Source of the DNA: Thermofilales archaeon
GTDB lineage: Archaea > Thermoproteota > Thermoprotei > Thermofilales > Thermofilaceae
Reading direction: 5' to 3'
Assembly (NCBI GenBank): GCA_028275925.1
Contig: JAPWTS010000009.1
Coordinates: forward strand, 1-36,270
DNA length: 36,270 bases
The notes under the pieces: generated by a model
Database searches by the model: none
Told to the model about the DNA's origin: nothing
Seen by the model: the letters and a program-made list of their open reading frames with translations, nothing else
Part shown: positions 1 to 7,317 of the stretch, piece after piece
How positions within the stretch are numbered: position 1 is the first letter of the stretch
Layout of the letters: every line of letters begins with the position of its first letter
Made by a program: the position numbers and the translations under genes

Positions 1-519
1 GGGGGCGAGGTGGAGGAGTCGATCATCCACGGCTACAGCAACAAGTACCACGACGGCTTCCTCGGCCACGCGTACGTCGGCGAGTGGGTCAACCTCGGCG
101 CCCTAACCACAAACAGCGACCTGAAGAACGACTACAGCGAGGTGGTCGTGTACATCAACGGGAAGCCCGTGAAGACCGGCTCGACCAAGGTGGGCAGCAT
201 CATCGGCGACCACGTGAAGACGAGCATCGGCACCCTGCTCAACACGGGCGCGGTCATCGGCGTGATGTGCAACGTCCTCTCGACCGACCTCTCCCCCAAG
301 TACATACCCTCCTTCACTTGGTACGTCAACGGGAAGCTGAGCAAGGGCGCGGGCCTCCGCCGCATGCTCAAGACGGCGGAAACGATGATGGGGAGGAGGG
401 GGAAGAAGCTGACGGAGCCCCAGGTGAAGCTCTTCGAGCACCTGTACGAGATGACGAGGCAGGAGCGCGAGTACTACATCGAGCTCTTCCACAGGAAAGC
501 GGCGCTCTTCGCCGAGTAA
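1..519 (+). CDS. Sugar-phosphate nucleotidyltransferase/acetyltransferase, C-terminal left-handed beta-helix part (5' truncated by window edge)
   Basis: The frame is open from base 1, so the gene begins outside the window and only its last 172 residues are seen. The visible part has hexapeptide-repeat character: glycine-rich turns around GHAYVGEWVNLGA, then a VGSIIGDHVKTSIGTLLNTG stretch typical of a left-handed beta-helix. It ends in a basic helical tail rich in Arg, Glu and Tyr. This pattern is characteristic of GlmU-like proteins in which a nucleotidyltransferase domain is joined to a beta-helix, including the family annotated as putative sugar nucleotidyltransferase/GlmU-related. The likely role is activation or acetylation of a sugar phosphate for surface glycan or UDP-sugar synthesis. 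The substrate cannot be told from the visible part. The ACP gene follows 32 nt later under its own TATA box. Confidence 0.75.
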   Translation, partial: GGEVEESIIHGYSNKYHDGFLGHAYVGEWVNLGALTTNSDLKNDYSEVVVYINGKPVKTGSTKVGSIIGDHVKTSIGTLLNTGAVIGVMCNVLSTDLSPKYIPSFTWYVNGKLSKGAGLRRMLKTAETMMGRRGKKLTEPQVKLFEHLYEMTRQEREYYIELFHRKAALFAE

Positions 520-520
520 C

Positions 521-528
521 GTTAATAG
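521..528 (+). promoter_or_regulatory. TATA box of the ACP gene
   Basis: The sequence GTTAATAG lies just after the stop of the upstream gene. Its centre is about 28 nt before the GTG at 552, the spacing expected for a leaderless archaeal transcript. Confidence 0.55.
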
Positions 529-551
529 CCGGCGGCGGGGGTGGCCGAGGC

Positions 552-821
552 GTGAGCGCCTTCACGGCCGAGGAGGTCGAGAGGAAGATCAAGGAGGTGG
601 TAGCGCGCATCTACAGGGTTGACCCCAGCAAGCTCACCCCGCAGACCAGGTTCATCGAAGACCTGGGGGCCGACTCCGTGACGACGATCGAGCTCGTGGC
701 GGAGATCGAGGACATCTTCAAGATCCAGGTGCCGGACGAGGACGTCGAGAAGAACCAGACGCTCGGCCAAGCCATCCAGTACGTGATAGACAAGCTGAGA
801 GCGGAAGGCCGGTTAAAGTAG
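552..821 (+). CDS. acpP: Acyl carrier protein
   Basis: An 89-residue acidic protein with the full ACP pattern. It has a helical N-terminus, a Leu-Thr-Pro turn, then FIEDLGADSVTTIELV, where Ser42 in the DSV context is the expected 4'-phosphopantetheine attachment site. Helix III follows (IPDEDVEK-type segment) with a C-terminal YVIDKLRAEG-like helix. Length matches bacterial ACPs of 75-90 residues. The GTG start at 552 fits the TATA box and gives no extra N-terminal extension. ACP would carry acyl thioesters in the cytoplasm. The only matching partners nearby are LuxE/LuxC-type enzymes and a holo-ACP synthase. No ketoacyl synthase is visible. ACP is absent from most archaea, so its presence next to AcpS is notable. 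The family assignment is clear; the acyl group carried is unknown. Confidence 0.9.
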   Translation: MSAFTAEEVERKIKEVVARIYRVDPSKLTPQTRFIEDLGADSVTTIELVAEIEDIFKIQVPDEDVEKNQTLGQAIQYVIDKLRAEGRLK

Positions 822-836
822 CTTTGTAAAATAAAT

Positions 837-1409
837 TCATTTTCTTTTCTCCACCCACACTCTGGCTTCGCAGTAGGGGTCCCCCTTCGCGATGCACTTC
901 TCCTCTCTCACGATCACGTTCTCCGCCTCCTCGACGCCCCACCTCGCGGCGAGCCAGCCGCCGATGAGGCCCCTGACGAACCCTGCCCGTATCTCGCCCG
1001 CGCCCCTGAACAGCTCGCACTCGAAGCTGCCGTGCACCCTGTAGACGGCCTCCCTCCTAGCGTCGTCGATCCTGAGGAACTCGAGCCTCCCGTAGCCGAG
1101 CAGCTGGAAGAAGGCTTCAGCCACCTTCACCGCGGCTCCCGCGTCGCCGCCGGCCATCTCCAAGTGCCTCTGATAGGCGAGGCGGCCGGACTCGAAACCG
1201 AGCACGTATAACATGATGGGGAACCCCGTCCCAAACCTCCTCCAACCCTCTCTGAAGAAGCCCTCGTAAACCTGCCTCGAGAGGACGATCGCCCGCTGCC
1301 CCCTAACCGTTAGGGGGAAGCAGCGGTCGCAGTACGCGAAACCGCTCACGGTCGGTTTCGAGTAGTAAGCGCGGAGCGCGTACGGCACCTTCTCCAGCTC
1401 GCCCACCAA
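837..1409 (-). CDS. V4R-domain small-molecule-binding protein, 3' part of a frameshifted gene
   Basis: This frame encodes a V4R (4-vinyl-reductase-type) domain. A CFPLTVRGQRAIVL segment is followed by a helical FGTGFPIMLYVLGFESGR region, and the domain closes with the metal-site-like pattern REEKCIAKGDPYC near the C-terminus. V4R domains bind small hydrophobic ligands or metals and often act as sensors. The nominal TTG start at 1409 lacks a promoter and lies inside the upstream frame. Residues from VGELEKVPYALR onward read as the direct continuation of the ACT-like domain encoded in another frame up to about 1407. So this is probably the C-terminal two-thirds of one roughly 270-residue ACT-V4R protein, separated by a one-base shift. 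It converges with the ACP gene, with 15 AT-rich nucleotides between the stop codons. Confidence 0.75.
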   Translation of the reverse strand: MVGELEKVPYALRAYYSKPTVSGFAYCDRCFPLTVRGQRAIVLSRQVYEGFFREGWRRFGTGFPIMLYVLGFESGRLAYQRHLEMAGGDAGAAVKVAEAFFQLLGYGRLEFLRIDDARREAVYRVHGSFECELFRGAGEIRAGFVRGLIGGWLAARWGVEEAENVIVREEKCIAKGDPYCEARVWVEKRK

Positions 1410-1656
1410 GCTTATCCGCGAGCTTTTCGTCCTTCAGATCCGCGAACACTATCAGCCTGCCGACCTCCCCCGAAGCGGCGACGTTTACCTGGAGGATGGG
1501 GACGCCGTGCTTAGCGAAAATTCCGCTCACCCGCTCCAGAACGCCCACAGCCTCCAAAGCCTCACCTCGCAGCTCCAGGTAGAAGACATAAGGGTTTGAG
1601 CCGGGCACGTGAACGAACGCTGGGAGCTCTACGGGGAAGCTCTCGCGTGAGGCCAT
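1303..1656 (-). CDS. ACT-like N-terminal domain of the same frameshifted V4R protein
   Basis: About 80 residues form an ACT-like fold. A PGSNPYVFYLELRG strand is followed by EAVGVLERVSGIFAKHGVPILQVN, a helix and strand typical of ligand-binding ACT domains, and ends in FADLKDEKLADKL. After that point the frame turns into low-complexity basic sequence up to the stop at 1303, which does not look like real protein. The ATG at 1656 is preferred over the GTG at 1665 because a TATA box lies 27 nt upstream. In archaeal relatives the ACT and V4R parts form one chain, so the meaningful coding ends near 1407. A one-base insertion in the GGTGGG stretch at 1402-1407 would explain the break. Sequencing error, a true pseudogene and two overlapping genes are all possible. 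Confidence 0.65.
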   Translation of the reverse strand: MASRESFPVELPAFVHVPGSNPYVFYLELRGEALEAVGVLERVSGIFAKHGVPILQVNVAASGEVGRLIVFADLKDEKLADKLGGRAGEGAVRAPRLLLETDRERFRVLRPLLPPNG

Positions 1657-1678
1657 CGCTCGCACGTTCGACGCGAAG

Positions 1679-1688
1679 ATATAAAAGT
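1679..1688 (-). promoter_or_regulatory. TATA box of the ACT-V4R gene
   Basis: Read on the minus strand the sequence is ACTTTTATAT, with its centre about 27 nt before the ATG at 1656. It is a strong archaeal TATA element. Confidence 0.6.
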
Positions 1689-1851
1689 AACGTCTCCTTC
1701 ATTGCAGTCTGACACATTACAATAAAATTCTCTGTTTATAAAAGCTGAAATTCGACCTATAGCTGGTGAACCGATGTTCGAGAAGCTTCTTTTGAGGTTC
1801 TCGAGTTCGAAGCGATGCGGGGCATCCCTTATACAACGTGGGGGGAAGCGT

Positions 1852-1967
1852 GTGGAGAATCTTCCATCGTTCAGAGAGTTAGAAAGAAGAGCTGCTTAAG
1901 AAAGCGATTTTTGAACGATCCCCAGCGCGCGCTCGCGGAGCGGCGCCGGGAGGCGTTCCTTATATAG
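1852..1967 (+). pseudogene. Degenerate partial copy of the luxE 5' end
   Basis: Translation from the GTG at 1852 gives VENLPSFRELERRAA, then a stop at 1897. Shifting frame at that point gives RKRFLNDPQRA, ending in a stop at 1965. The start of the intact luxE gene 137 nt downstream reads MDKLPAFEELERRARESRFLNDPHVRR, so the two align over about 25 codons. The copy also has a TATA-like CCTTATAC about 23 nt before its GTG, as the intact gene does. This is a decayed tandem duplicate of the promoter plus 5' coding region. The frame is also open upstream from an ATG at 1774, but that part resembles nothing recognised. Confidence 0.6.
1959..1966 (+). promoter_or_regulatory. TATA box of the luxE-luxC-SDR operon
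   Basis: CTTATATA is centred about 26 nt before the ATG at 1989. This supports a leaderless operon transcript. It overlaps the end of the degenerate luxE copy. Confidence 0.65.
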
Positions 1968-1988
1968 CTTCGTGAGGGAGTCCGCAAT

Positions 1989-3281
1989 ATGGATAAACTT
2001 CCAGCTTTCGAGGAATTGGAAAGGAGAGCGCGCGAGAGCAGGTTCTTGAACGATCCCCACGTGAGAAGGCTGTACGAGCTTTCGCGGGATAAAGGTCTTT
2101 TCGAAAAGTCGCCCGACCATTTAACTAGGCTAAGGCGCGATCTCCTCAGAAGCTCGCTGGATTTCTTCGCGAGAAACAGCGATTTCTACCAGAAGCTTTT
2201 CGAAACGTTGGGAGTGGAACCCAAGGCGGCGGAGCTGGAAGATTTAGTTAAGCTCGCTGTACCCTCCGATCTTTTAAGGGGTGGAGGGATCGAGAGGTTC
2301 TACATCCCCAACAGGGATCAAGGGGGTTTCACCTTCAGGTCCAGCGGGACGAGCGGGAGGGACCCCGTGAGGGTGTACCGAAGCCCACTGGAGCTCGTTA
2401 TGATGACTGCAGCTAACGCGAATTTGTTCGAGTACGTTTACGGGAGGTTCCTCGAGCCGGGCAGGGGGCTGGCGCTGTTCCTCGCCGCGGAAGAGCTGAA
2501 GAACCACCTTAACTTCGTGGCTTTCGTTGACCTAGCGCTCCAGTACAAGAGGATAAGGCTCCTCTACGGAATGGACCTGGTACCGGAGGAGTCTGGAGGA
2601 CCGCTGTGGAAGAGGCTGGTACCCAACAGGCAGCGGATCCTGGAGTTCGTGAAAAGCAGGGAGGAGCCCAAGCTCTTCTTCTCGGCACCCGCCGGAGTGT
2701 ACTTGATCTCCAGCCAGTTCGGCAGCCTCAGCCTCTTCAAGAAGCTGGTGTACAAGGTTGTGGCGGGCGCCCCGCCCATCAACCTCGGTAGGGGCGGGGT
2801 GATCGTGACGGGCGGCGGGTCCAAGGGCTTCCAGGTGCCCGAGTACGGCGTGATAGTCAGGGAGGCTAGGAAGGTGTTCAAGGCCGCGGACCCGGAGACG
2901 GGTAGAGAGGTGCCGGTGCCGTTCATGGACGTGCTGGGTATGACGGAGACGCTCACGGCGCTCTTGGACAAGTACGGGGTCATGCACAAGATCCCGCACC
3001 CGCTCCAGCACGTCTTCCTTCTCGATCCGAAGACGTACAAGCTCATGGGCGAGGACGAGTATCACAAGGACGGGATCCTGGCAATCTTCGACCCTCTCGC
3101 GATCTCGTGGCTGGAGGTGTTCATGCCAGGGGATATCGTCAAGCAGGTACCCTCGGAGCGGTATTACGGGAGGGAGTTCATATACGTCCGGCGGCTGACC
3201 GAAGAGGAGGGGTGGAGCTTGCAGAGGGCGTGCGGGGGTACGCTCGAGGAGCTTATGTACAGAGGGGGGAGGCTGCAGTGA
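1989..3281 (+). CDS. luxE: LuxE-type acyl-protein synthetase (fatty-acid-activating ligase)
   Basis: A 430-residue member of the ANL-related LuxE family. In bioluminescent bacteria LuxE uses ATP to make acyl-AMP, loads the acyl chain on its own cysteine and hands it to the reductase LuxC. The adenylate-binding P-loop is visible as SSGTSGRDP at residues 118-126. A second conserved block, VLGMTETL, lies in the AMP-binding region. The acyl-accepting cysteine is probably Cys415, 15 residues from the C-terminus in the context RACGGTLEE. This matches the near-C-terminal cysteine of Vibrio and Photobacterium LuxE. Length is slightly above the usual 370-400. The stop overlaps the luxC start (GTGA), implying translational coupling. 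The acyl substrate is unknown; it could be a free fatty acid or another carboxylate, and the acceptor could be LuxC or the ACP. Confidence 0.85.
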   Translation: MDKLPAFEELERRARESRFLNDPHVRRLYELSRDKGLFEKSPDHLTRLRRDLLRSSLDFFARNSDFYQKLFETLGVEPKAAELEDLVKLAVPSDLLRGGGIERFYIPNRDQGGFTFRSSGTSGRDPVRVYRSPLELVMMTAANANLFEYVYGRFLEPGRGLALFLAAEELKNHLNFVAFVDLALQYKRIRLLYGMDLVPEESGGPLWKRLVPNRQRILEFVKSREEPKLFFSAPAGVYLISSQFGSLSLFKKLVYKVVAGAPPINLGRGGVIVTGGGSKGFQVPEYGVIVREARKVFKAADPETGREVPVPFMDVLGMTETLTALLDKYGVMHKIPHPLQHVFLLDPKTYKLMGEDEYHKDGILAIFDPLAISWLEVFMPGDIVKQVPSERYYGREFIYVRRLTEEEGWSLQRACGGTLEELMYRGGRLQ

Positions 3282-4708
3282 TCCTCGACACGACGCCGCT
3301 CCACCCCGAGCTCGGCCGTGAGGACTTGGAGCTCGTCGTCGCCGGTGACGTTAGCGTCTACGAGCCGAAGGGCGAGTGGCTGCGGAAGCGGCTTGCCGAT
3401 GCTGTGGAGCTCCAGCAGGAGCTGGCCAACCTGCCGCTATCCGAGAGGCTGCGCGCTGTGGAGCTCCTCGGCGAGGCGTGGCGCGAGAAGCTTGAGAGCG
3501 GTAAGCTCGAGTGGGTTAAGGAGGAGCTCGCTAAGGCGACAGGCTACAGCCCCGCTATCGTGGATTTGGAGGTGGAGTTCGTTGCGGAGGTGCTGAACCC
3601 CGGGAACATCGCCAAAGCACTCGACACCGCGCTTGTAGGCGGGTCGAGAAGCCTCGAAGAACCTGTCGAGGTCGCTGCGAGAGAGCGCGTCAGGAACCTG
3701 CCGGCGGGGCCTGTGCTGGTGATCGGTTCGGGCAACTCCATTGTGCCTCCGCTGATACCGACCGTTTTCTCGCTCGTGATCGGCAACTTCACCATCCTCA
3801 GGCCCTCCCTCGCCAACTTCAGGGCGGTGCGGGAGGTTTTCTCGCCCCTCCACAGCCTCCCGCTCGACGTCTCGCTGAGACGCGCGTTGCTGGTAAGCTA
3901 CTTCGCGCACGAGAGCAGGAACCTCAGGGAGCTACTGGAGAGGGGGCCGCTGGGTGTAGTGAACTACTGGGGAGGGGAGCCCGGCAGGACAGCTGTCGCC
4001 CGCATGCTAGCAGCCAATCCGCACAGACCGAGGTTCGTGGTGAACGGTCCGATGACAGGCTTCGCGATAGTGGACTCCAGCTGCGCCACTGTGGAGGTCG
4101 CCGAGAAACTGGCTTTCGAGATGGTGCTTTACGAGCAGCAGCTCTGCAGCTCGCCGACGCAGGCAGCCTTCGTTGGTTCGAAAGAGGAAGCCTTGGGCTT
4201 CGCCGAGAAGCTGGCTTCCTCGCTGGAGAAGGTGGGGAAGCGGTATCCGGTGCAGCTGGAGAGCCTCCCTTACGCTTTATTCGTCATGCGCAGGAGCTTG
4301 GAGCTGGCTGGGGCGAAGGTCTACGCCAGTAGCGACCCGAGCAACCCGTGGACGATAGCGCTTTCCGACGGGAAAAGCGCTCTCGGCGAGGTGCCTCCGA
4401 ACGCGCTGCTACCGCTGCACGCGAGGAGGAGGTTCCTCGAGATCGTGAGGGTGAACTCGACTCGGGAGGCCCTCAACCTCGTTGCGAGCCTGCCCCGCAA
4501 CCCGGCGTACCTAGGTGTAGACAGGGTGCAGACGCTTGCGGTGGCTGTTGACAGGGGTGCGCTCGAGGAGATACTCAGAAACTTGCACCGCATCGGCGTC
4601 TACCGGGTTGTGCCCTTGGGAGAGAGCTACCTTAGGACTCCTGTTGAACCCTACGATGGCCTCTTCCTTCCCGCCGCCTTCTCCTACTCCGTTTACATAA
4701 GGGGGTGA
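3278..4708 (+). CDS. luxC: LuxC-type acyl-CoA/acyl-protein reductase
   Basis: A 476-residue protein of the LuxC family, in the aldehyde-dehydrogenase fold, which reduces activated acyl groups to aldehydes with NAD(P)H. The candidate nucleophile is Cys290 in YEQQLCSSPT, at nearly the same position as the acyl-accepting cysteine of Vibrio LuxC. A glycine-rich PVLVIGSGNSIVPPLIP segment belongs to the nucleotide-binding part. The GTG at 3278 overlaps the luxE stop by four bases and gives the normal family length; a longer frame from 3107 would only extend back into luxE. The SDR gene starts 4 nt after the stop, so the three genes are one operon. The LuxD thioesterase and LuxAB luciferase are absent, so light production is excluded as its role here. 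The end product is probably a fatty aldehyde or alcohol. Confidence 0.85.
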   Translation: MILDTTPLHPELGREDLELVVAGDVSVYEPKGEWLRKRLADAVELQQELANLPLSERLRAVELLGEAWREKLESGKLEWVKEELAKATGYSPAIVDLEVEFVAEVLNPGNIAKALDTALVGGSRSLEEPVEVAARERVRNLPAGPVLVIGSGNSIVPPLIPTVFSLVIGNFTILRPSLANFRAVREVFSPLHSLPLDVSLRRALLVSYFAHESRNLRELLERGPLGVVNYWGGEPGRTAVARMLAANPHRPRFVVNGPMTGFAIVDSSCATVEVAEKLAFEMVLYEQQLCSSPTQAAFVGSKEEALGFAEKLASSLEKVGKRYPVQLESLPYALFVMRRSLELAGAKVYASSDPSNPWTIALSDGKSALGEVPPNALLPLHARRRFLEIVRVNSTREALNLVASLPRNPAYLGVDRVQTLAVAVDRGALEEILRNLHRIGVYRVVPLGESYLRTPVEPYDGLFLPAAFSYSVYIRG

Positions 4709-4712
4709 GGGT

Positions 4713-5711
4713 GTGAAGGTTCTCGTCACCGGGGCCACCGGCTTCCTCGGGGGGCACCTGGTCGAGAAGCTTCTGAGCGAGGGTTACGAGGTCAGGGCGC
4801 TCGCCAGGAGGACCAGCAACGTCGCCCGCCTCAGGGAGCTGGGGGTGGAGATCGTGTTCGGAGATCTCACGGAGCCTGAGACGCTGGGCCCCGCGACGAA
4901 GGGGGTTGACGCGGTCGTGCACCTCGCGGCGTACTACACGTTCTTCGGCAAAAAGGAGCTCTACGAGCTCGTGAACGTGAAGGGGACGCAGTGGTTGGCG
5001 GAGGCAGCCCTCAACAACGGCGTGACCCGCTTCGTGTACTGCAGCAGCACAGAGGCGATCGGCCCCGTCAAGAACCCTCCAGGCGACGAGAACAGCCCCC
5101 TGAACCCGCAGTTCGAGTACGGCAGGTCCAAGGCGCGGGCCGAAGGCGTCGTGAAGAACCTCGCGGCGCGAGGGCTCAGGTACACCATAGTCAGGCCTAC
5201 GGGCATCTACGGCCCCTGCAACGTGGACGACGTAGCCTACTGGTTCATCACGAGCTACGCTAAGGGCGGCTTGGCGAGCAGGGTGAAGATTGGGACGGGG
5301 GAGAACCTGATACAGTTCGCCCACGTAGCGGACGTGGTGCAAGGCTTTCTGCTCGTGCTCGAGAAGGAGGACGTGGCAGTGAACCAGACGTACATCGTGA
5401 GCGAGGATGGGTGGTACACGTACAACCAAGTGTACCAGATACTCCGCGAGCTGACGGGCAAAGGGCCCCCTAGCGTTAAGCTGCCGCCCTTGCTCGCGAA
5501 GATGCTCCTAGCCCCTCTCGAGCTGTACGACCGCATCACGGGTGAGGGGAACCTTATGCACCGGATAGCTCTCGTGGACGCGGTAACCAGCGACAGGGCC
5601 TACAGCGTAGCGAAAGCTAAGAGGGAGCTGGGGTACAGGCCGAGGTACGACCTTAAGACCGGCCTGAAGGAGGCTATCGAGTGGTACAGGCAAAACGGCT
5701 ACTTGGGCTAG
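4713..5711 (+). CDS. Extended short-chain dehydrogenase (NAD(P)-dependent epimerase/3-beta-HSD/ketoreductase type)
   Basis: A 332-residue extended SDR. The N-terminal Rossmann motif TGATGFLGG lies at residues 6-14. The active site has the Ser-rich CSSTEAIG at 110-117 and YGRSK (Tyr136, Lys140). Sequence flavour is that of the NAD-epimerase, 3-beta-hydroxysteroid dehydrogenase and dihydroflavonol reductase group rather than classical UDP-glucose epimerases. It is the third gene of the luxE-luxC operon, 4 nt after luxC. Plausible jobs are reduction of a ketone or of the aldehyde made by LuxC, or, less likely, reduction of a 2-alkyl-3-keto acid as in OleD. A sugar epimerase acting with the upstream nucleotidyltransferase is also possible. 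Substrate is not predictable from sequence alone. The GTG start at 4713 places the Rossmann motif at the expected distance. Confidence 0.8.
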   Translation: MKVLVTGATGFLGGHLVEKLLSEGYEVRALARRTSNVARLRELGVEIVFGDLTEPETLGPATKGVDAVVHLAAYYTFFGKKELYELVNVKGTQWLAEAALNNGVTRFVYCSSTEAIGPVKNPPGDENSPLNPQFEYGRSKARAEGVVKNLAARGLRYTIVRPTGIYGPCNVDDVAYWFITSYAKGGLASRVKIGTGENLIQFAHVADVVQGFLLVLEKEDVAVNQTYIVSEDGWYTYNQVYQILRELTGKGPPSVKLPPLLAKMLLAPLELYDRITGEGNLMHRIALVDAVTSDRAYSVAKAKRELGYRPRYDLKTGLKEAIEWYRQNGYLG

Positions 5712-5728
5712 CTGGAGCGGAGAGCGTT

Positions 5729-6103
5729 TCAGCGGCTCCTCTCCAGCACGACCACCGCCGCCGCGTAGTCGCGCGTGTGGCTCAAGCTGACGTGCACCCT
5801 GTCCACCCCCAGCTTCGCCAGCAGCTCGGCCGCAACCCCCCTCGCGGCGAGCTTGGGCGGCTTACCGAGCACTTCGACGTCCCTGAAGGGCACGGAGGCC
5901 GGGTGCTCGATCCCTAGAGCCTTCGCGAACGCCTCCTTCGCGCAGAAGCGCGCGGCGACGCAGGGGTAGGGGTCGGCCTTCGCGAAGCAGTACTCCCTCT
6001 CCCTCTCGGTCAGCACCCTGCGGGCCACGAGCTCGAACACCTCCCTCCTCATCCTCCTGAACCTCTCCACCGACTCTATGTCGATGCCCACGCCGACGAT
6101 CAC
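5729..6103 (-). CDS. acpS: Holo-[acyl-carrier-protein] synthase (AcpS-type phosphopantetheinyl transferase)
   Basis: A 124-residue protein of normal AcpS length. It transfers 4'-phosphopantetheine from CoA to the serine of apo-ACP. The diagnostic N-terminus is VGVGIDIESVERF, with metal-binding Asp8. The second motif RFCAKEAFAKALG carries Lys56, Glu57 and Lys61, which match the CoA and magnesium contacts of bacterial AcpS. It closes with VSLSHTRDYAAAVV, the typical final strand. The start is a GTG at 6103, with a TATA-like TTTTAAC about 25 nt upstream, so it is probably leaderless. The gene is convergent with the SDR gene, 17 nt away. It is the obvious partner of the ACP encoded 5 kb upstream and implies that the ACP is active. 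Confidence 0.93.
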   Translation of the reverse strand: MIVGVGIDIESVERFRRMRREVFELVARRVLTEREREYCFAKADPYPCVAARFCAKEAFAKALGIEHPASVPFRDVEVLGKPPKLAARGVAAELLAKLGVDRVHVSLSHTRDYAAAVVVLERSR

Positions 6104-6274
6104 GGGGTCGCTGGGTTTTTACGAAGGTTAAAATTGTTTCAGCGCGCTCCCGCAGTCAAGGCTCCTAGCTCTTTCCTTCTAACTACATGATCAAATCGGC
6201 GCACGCACTAATTTACGTCTCTAGGATGTGACGCTAAGCTTAAACTGCTGCGTAGGCTGATCTTTAGGCGCTGC

Positions 6275-7234
6275 GTGAGCTTGAAGCATAAAAGTAAGGA
6301 CCGAGCGCTAGCGCGGCGGATGCTACTGCAAAGGAAGCATGAATTGCAAGCTACTTTAGATACCCTCCTTGTAAAACTTGATAAATTGTATGAAATAGAT
6401 CGAATGTTATCAGAAGAATGTAGAAAGCGTATAGATGAATACCATGCTAATATAGAAGAACTTAAAAATATTCATTTACAGATAGAGCAATTAAGAGAAG
6501 AAATCAAAAATATCGCACAGCTGCTTGAACGATCTTCAATGCAACAGTTAGAAAGTTTGATAATGAGTACTAAAGGCATAGAGGCGCAGGTGAATCAAAT
6601 AAGTTTACAACTTGTATTGATAGCGAGAAAACTTAGGTTAGAAATAGATATAATACCGAACGAAAAGCGATGTAAAAATGTTCATATGTTCGAAATTCGC
6701 GACGCTTGGCCGGAGATAGCCGCGCTAGCTGAAAAGGTGGTCCAGAAGCAATCTATCTCTGGGCTGGACGCGAAGAACTTCGAGGAGCTGGCTAATGCGA
6801 CCGGCTGGGACGAGGCTGATCTAAAGGAAGAGCTAGCCAAGCTCGCCGAAGACCCTTCAGAGAGCGTGGCTAGGTACAGGGAGTTGTTCGAGAAGTACCA
6901 CCGGGAAGCGCTAGACCTCTTCGCTAAGGGAGATACTAGGCAGGCTGCGGAGAAGCTGTGGGCGGCAACGCTGGCGCTGGTGAAGCTCTACGCGGCCGCC
7001 AAGGGGATTTTCGTCGCTCACTGGAGCCGCGCGAGGATCGACGACGTGATAGCGAACAACGTCGAGCGAGAGCACAGGAGGCTTTTCAGGGAGCTCGTGG
7101 ACAAAGCCCAGGTTCTCCACGAGCACTTCTACGAGGGGAACCTCAACGAGGAGCTGTTCAGGGAGCGTTGGAGCGAAGCTCTCGAGCTGCTGGAAAGAGT
7201 TAAGGGAATAGTGTACGAGAAGCTCCAGCGCTAA
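6275..7234 (+). CDS. Two-part protein: AT-rich coiled coil fused to a PaREP1/HEPN-like domain
   Basis: A 319-residue protein with two very different halves. Residues 1 to about 140 are a Lys/Glu/Ile/Gln-rich helical coil written in AT-rich codons (roughly 6300-6700). Residues about 145-319 are GC-rich like the rest of the window and resemble the archaeal PaREP1 family, a helical HEPN-like group. Key segments are YRELFEKYHREALDLFAKGD, AAEKLWAATLALVKLYAAAKG and SRARIDDVIANN. PaREP1 proteins are common in Thermoproteales and of unknown function. The coil has no recognised domain. The start is a GTG at 6275, with TATA-like sequence CTTAAAC about 32 nt upstream, so the start is not certain. The composition break suggests a fusion or a rapidly evolving segment. 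No function can be assigned. Confidence 0.7.
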   Translation: MSLKHKSKDRALARRMLLQRKHELQATLDTLLVKLDKLYEIDRMLSEECRKRIDEYHANIEELKNIHLQIEQLREEIKNIAQLLERSSMQQLESLIMSTKGIEAQVNQISLQLVLIARKLRLEIDIIPNEKRCKNVHMFEIRDAWPEIAALAEKVVQKQSISGLDAKNFEELANATGWDEADLKEELAKLAEDPSESVARYRELFEKYHREALDLFAKGDTRQAAEKLWAATLALVKLYAAAKGIFVAHWSRARIDDVIANNVEREHRRLFRELVDKAQVLHEHFYEGNLNEELFRERWSEALELLERVKGIVYEKLQR

Positions 7235-7317
7235 GCGCCCCCCGATTCAGCGCTCGGAAGCCTCTTCTCGACCAGCGCCTCGCTCTAACCGCCGCCGGGT
7301 TGGAGCGCGCTGAGGTC

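Noticed and set aside
1774-1899. A 42-codon frame running into the degenerate luxE copy
   Set aside because: Its upstream half resembles nothing and its end is a broken luxE start. It is treated as part of the pseudogene region.
1989-4708. Bioluminescence (lux) operon
   Set aside because: LuxC and LuxE homologues are present, but there is no LuxA, LuxB or LuxD. Homologues of LuxC/LuxE also occur without light production.
6275-6700. ESCRT-III/CdvB-like helix in the coiled half
   Set aside because: The helix is charged and similar in outline, but no conserved CdvB block or MIM-like tail could be seen. A generic coil is a safer reading.
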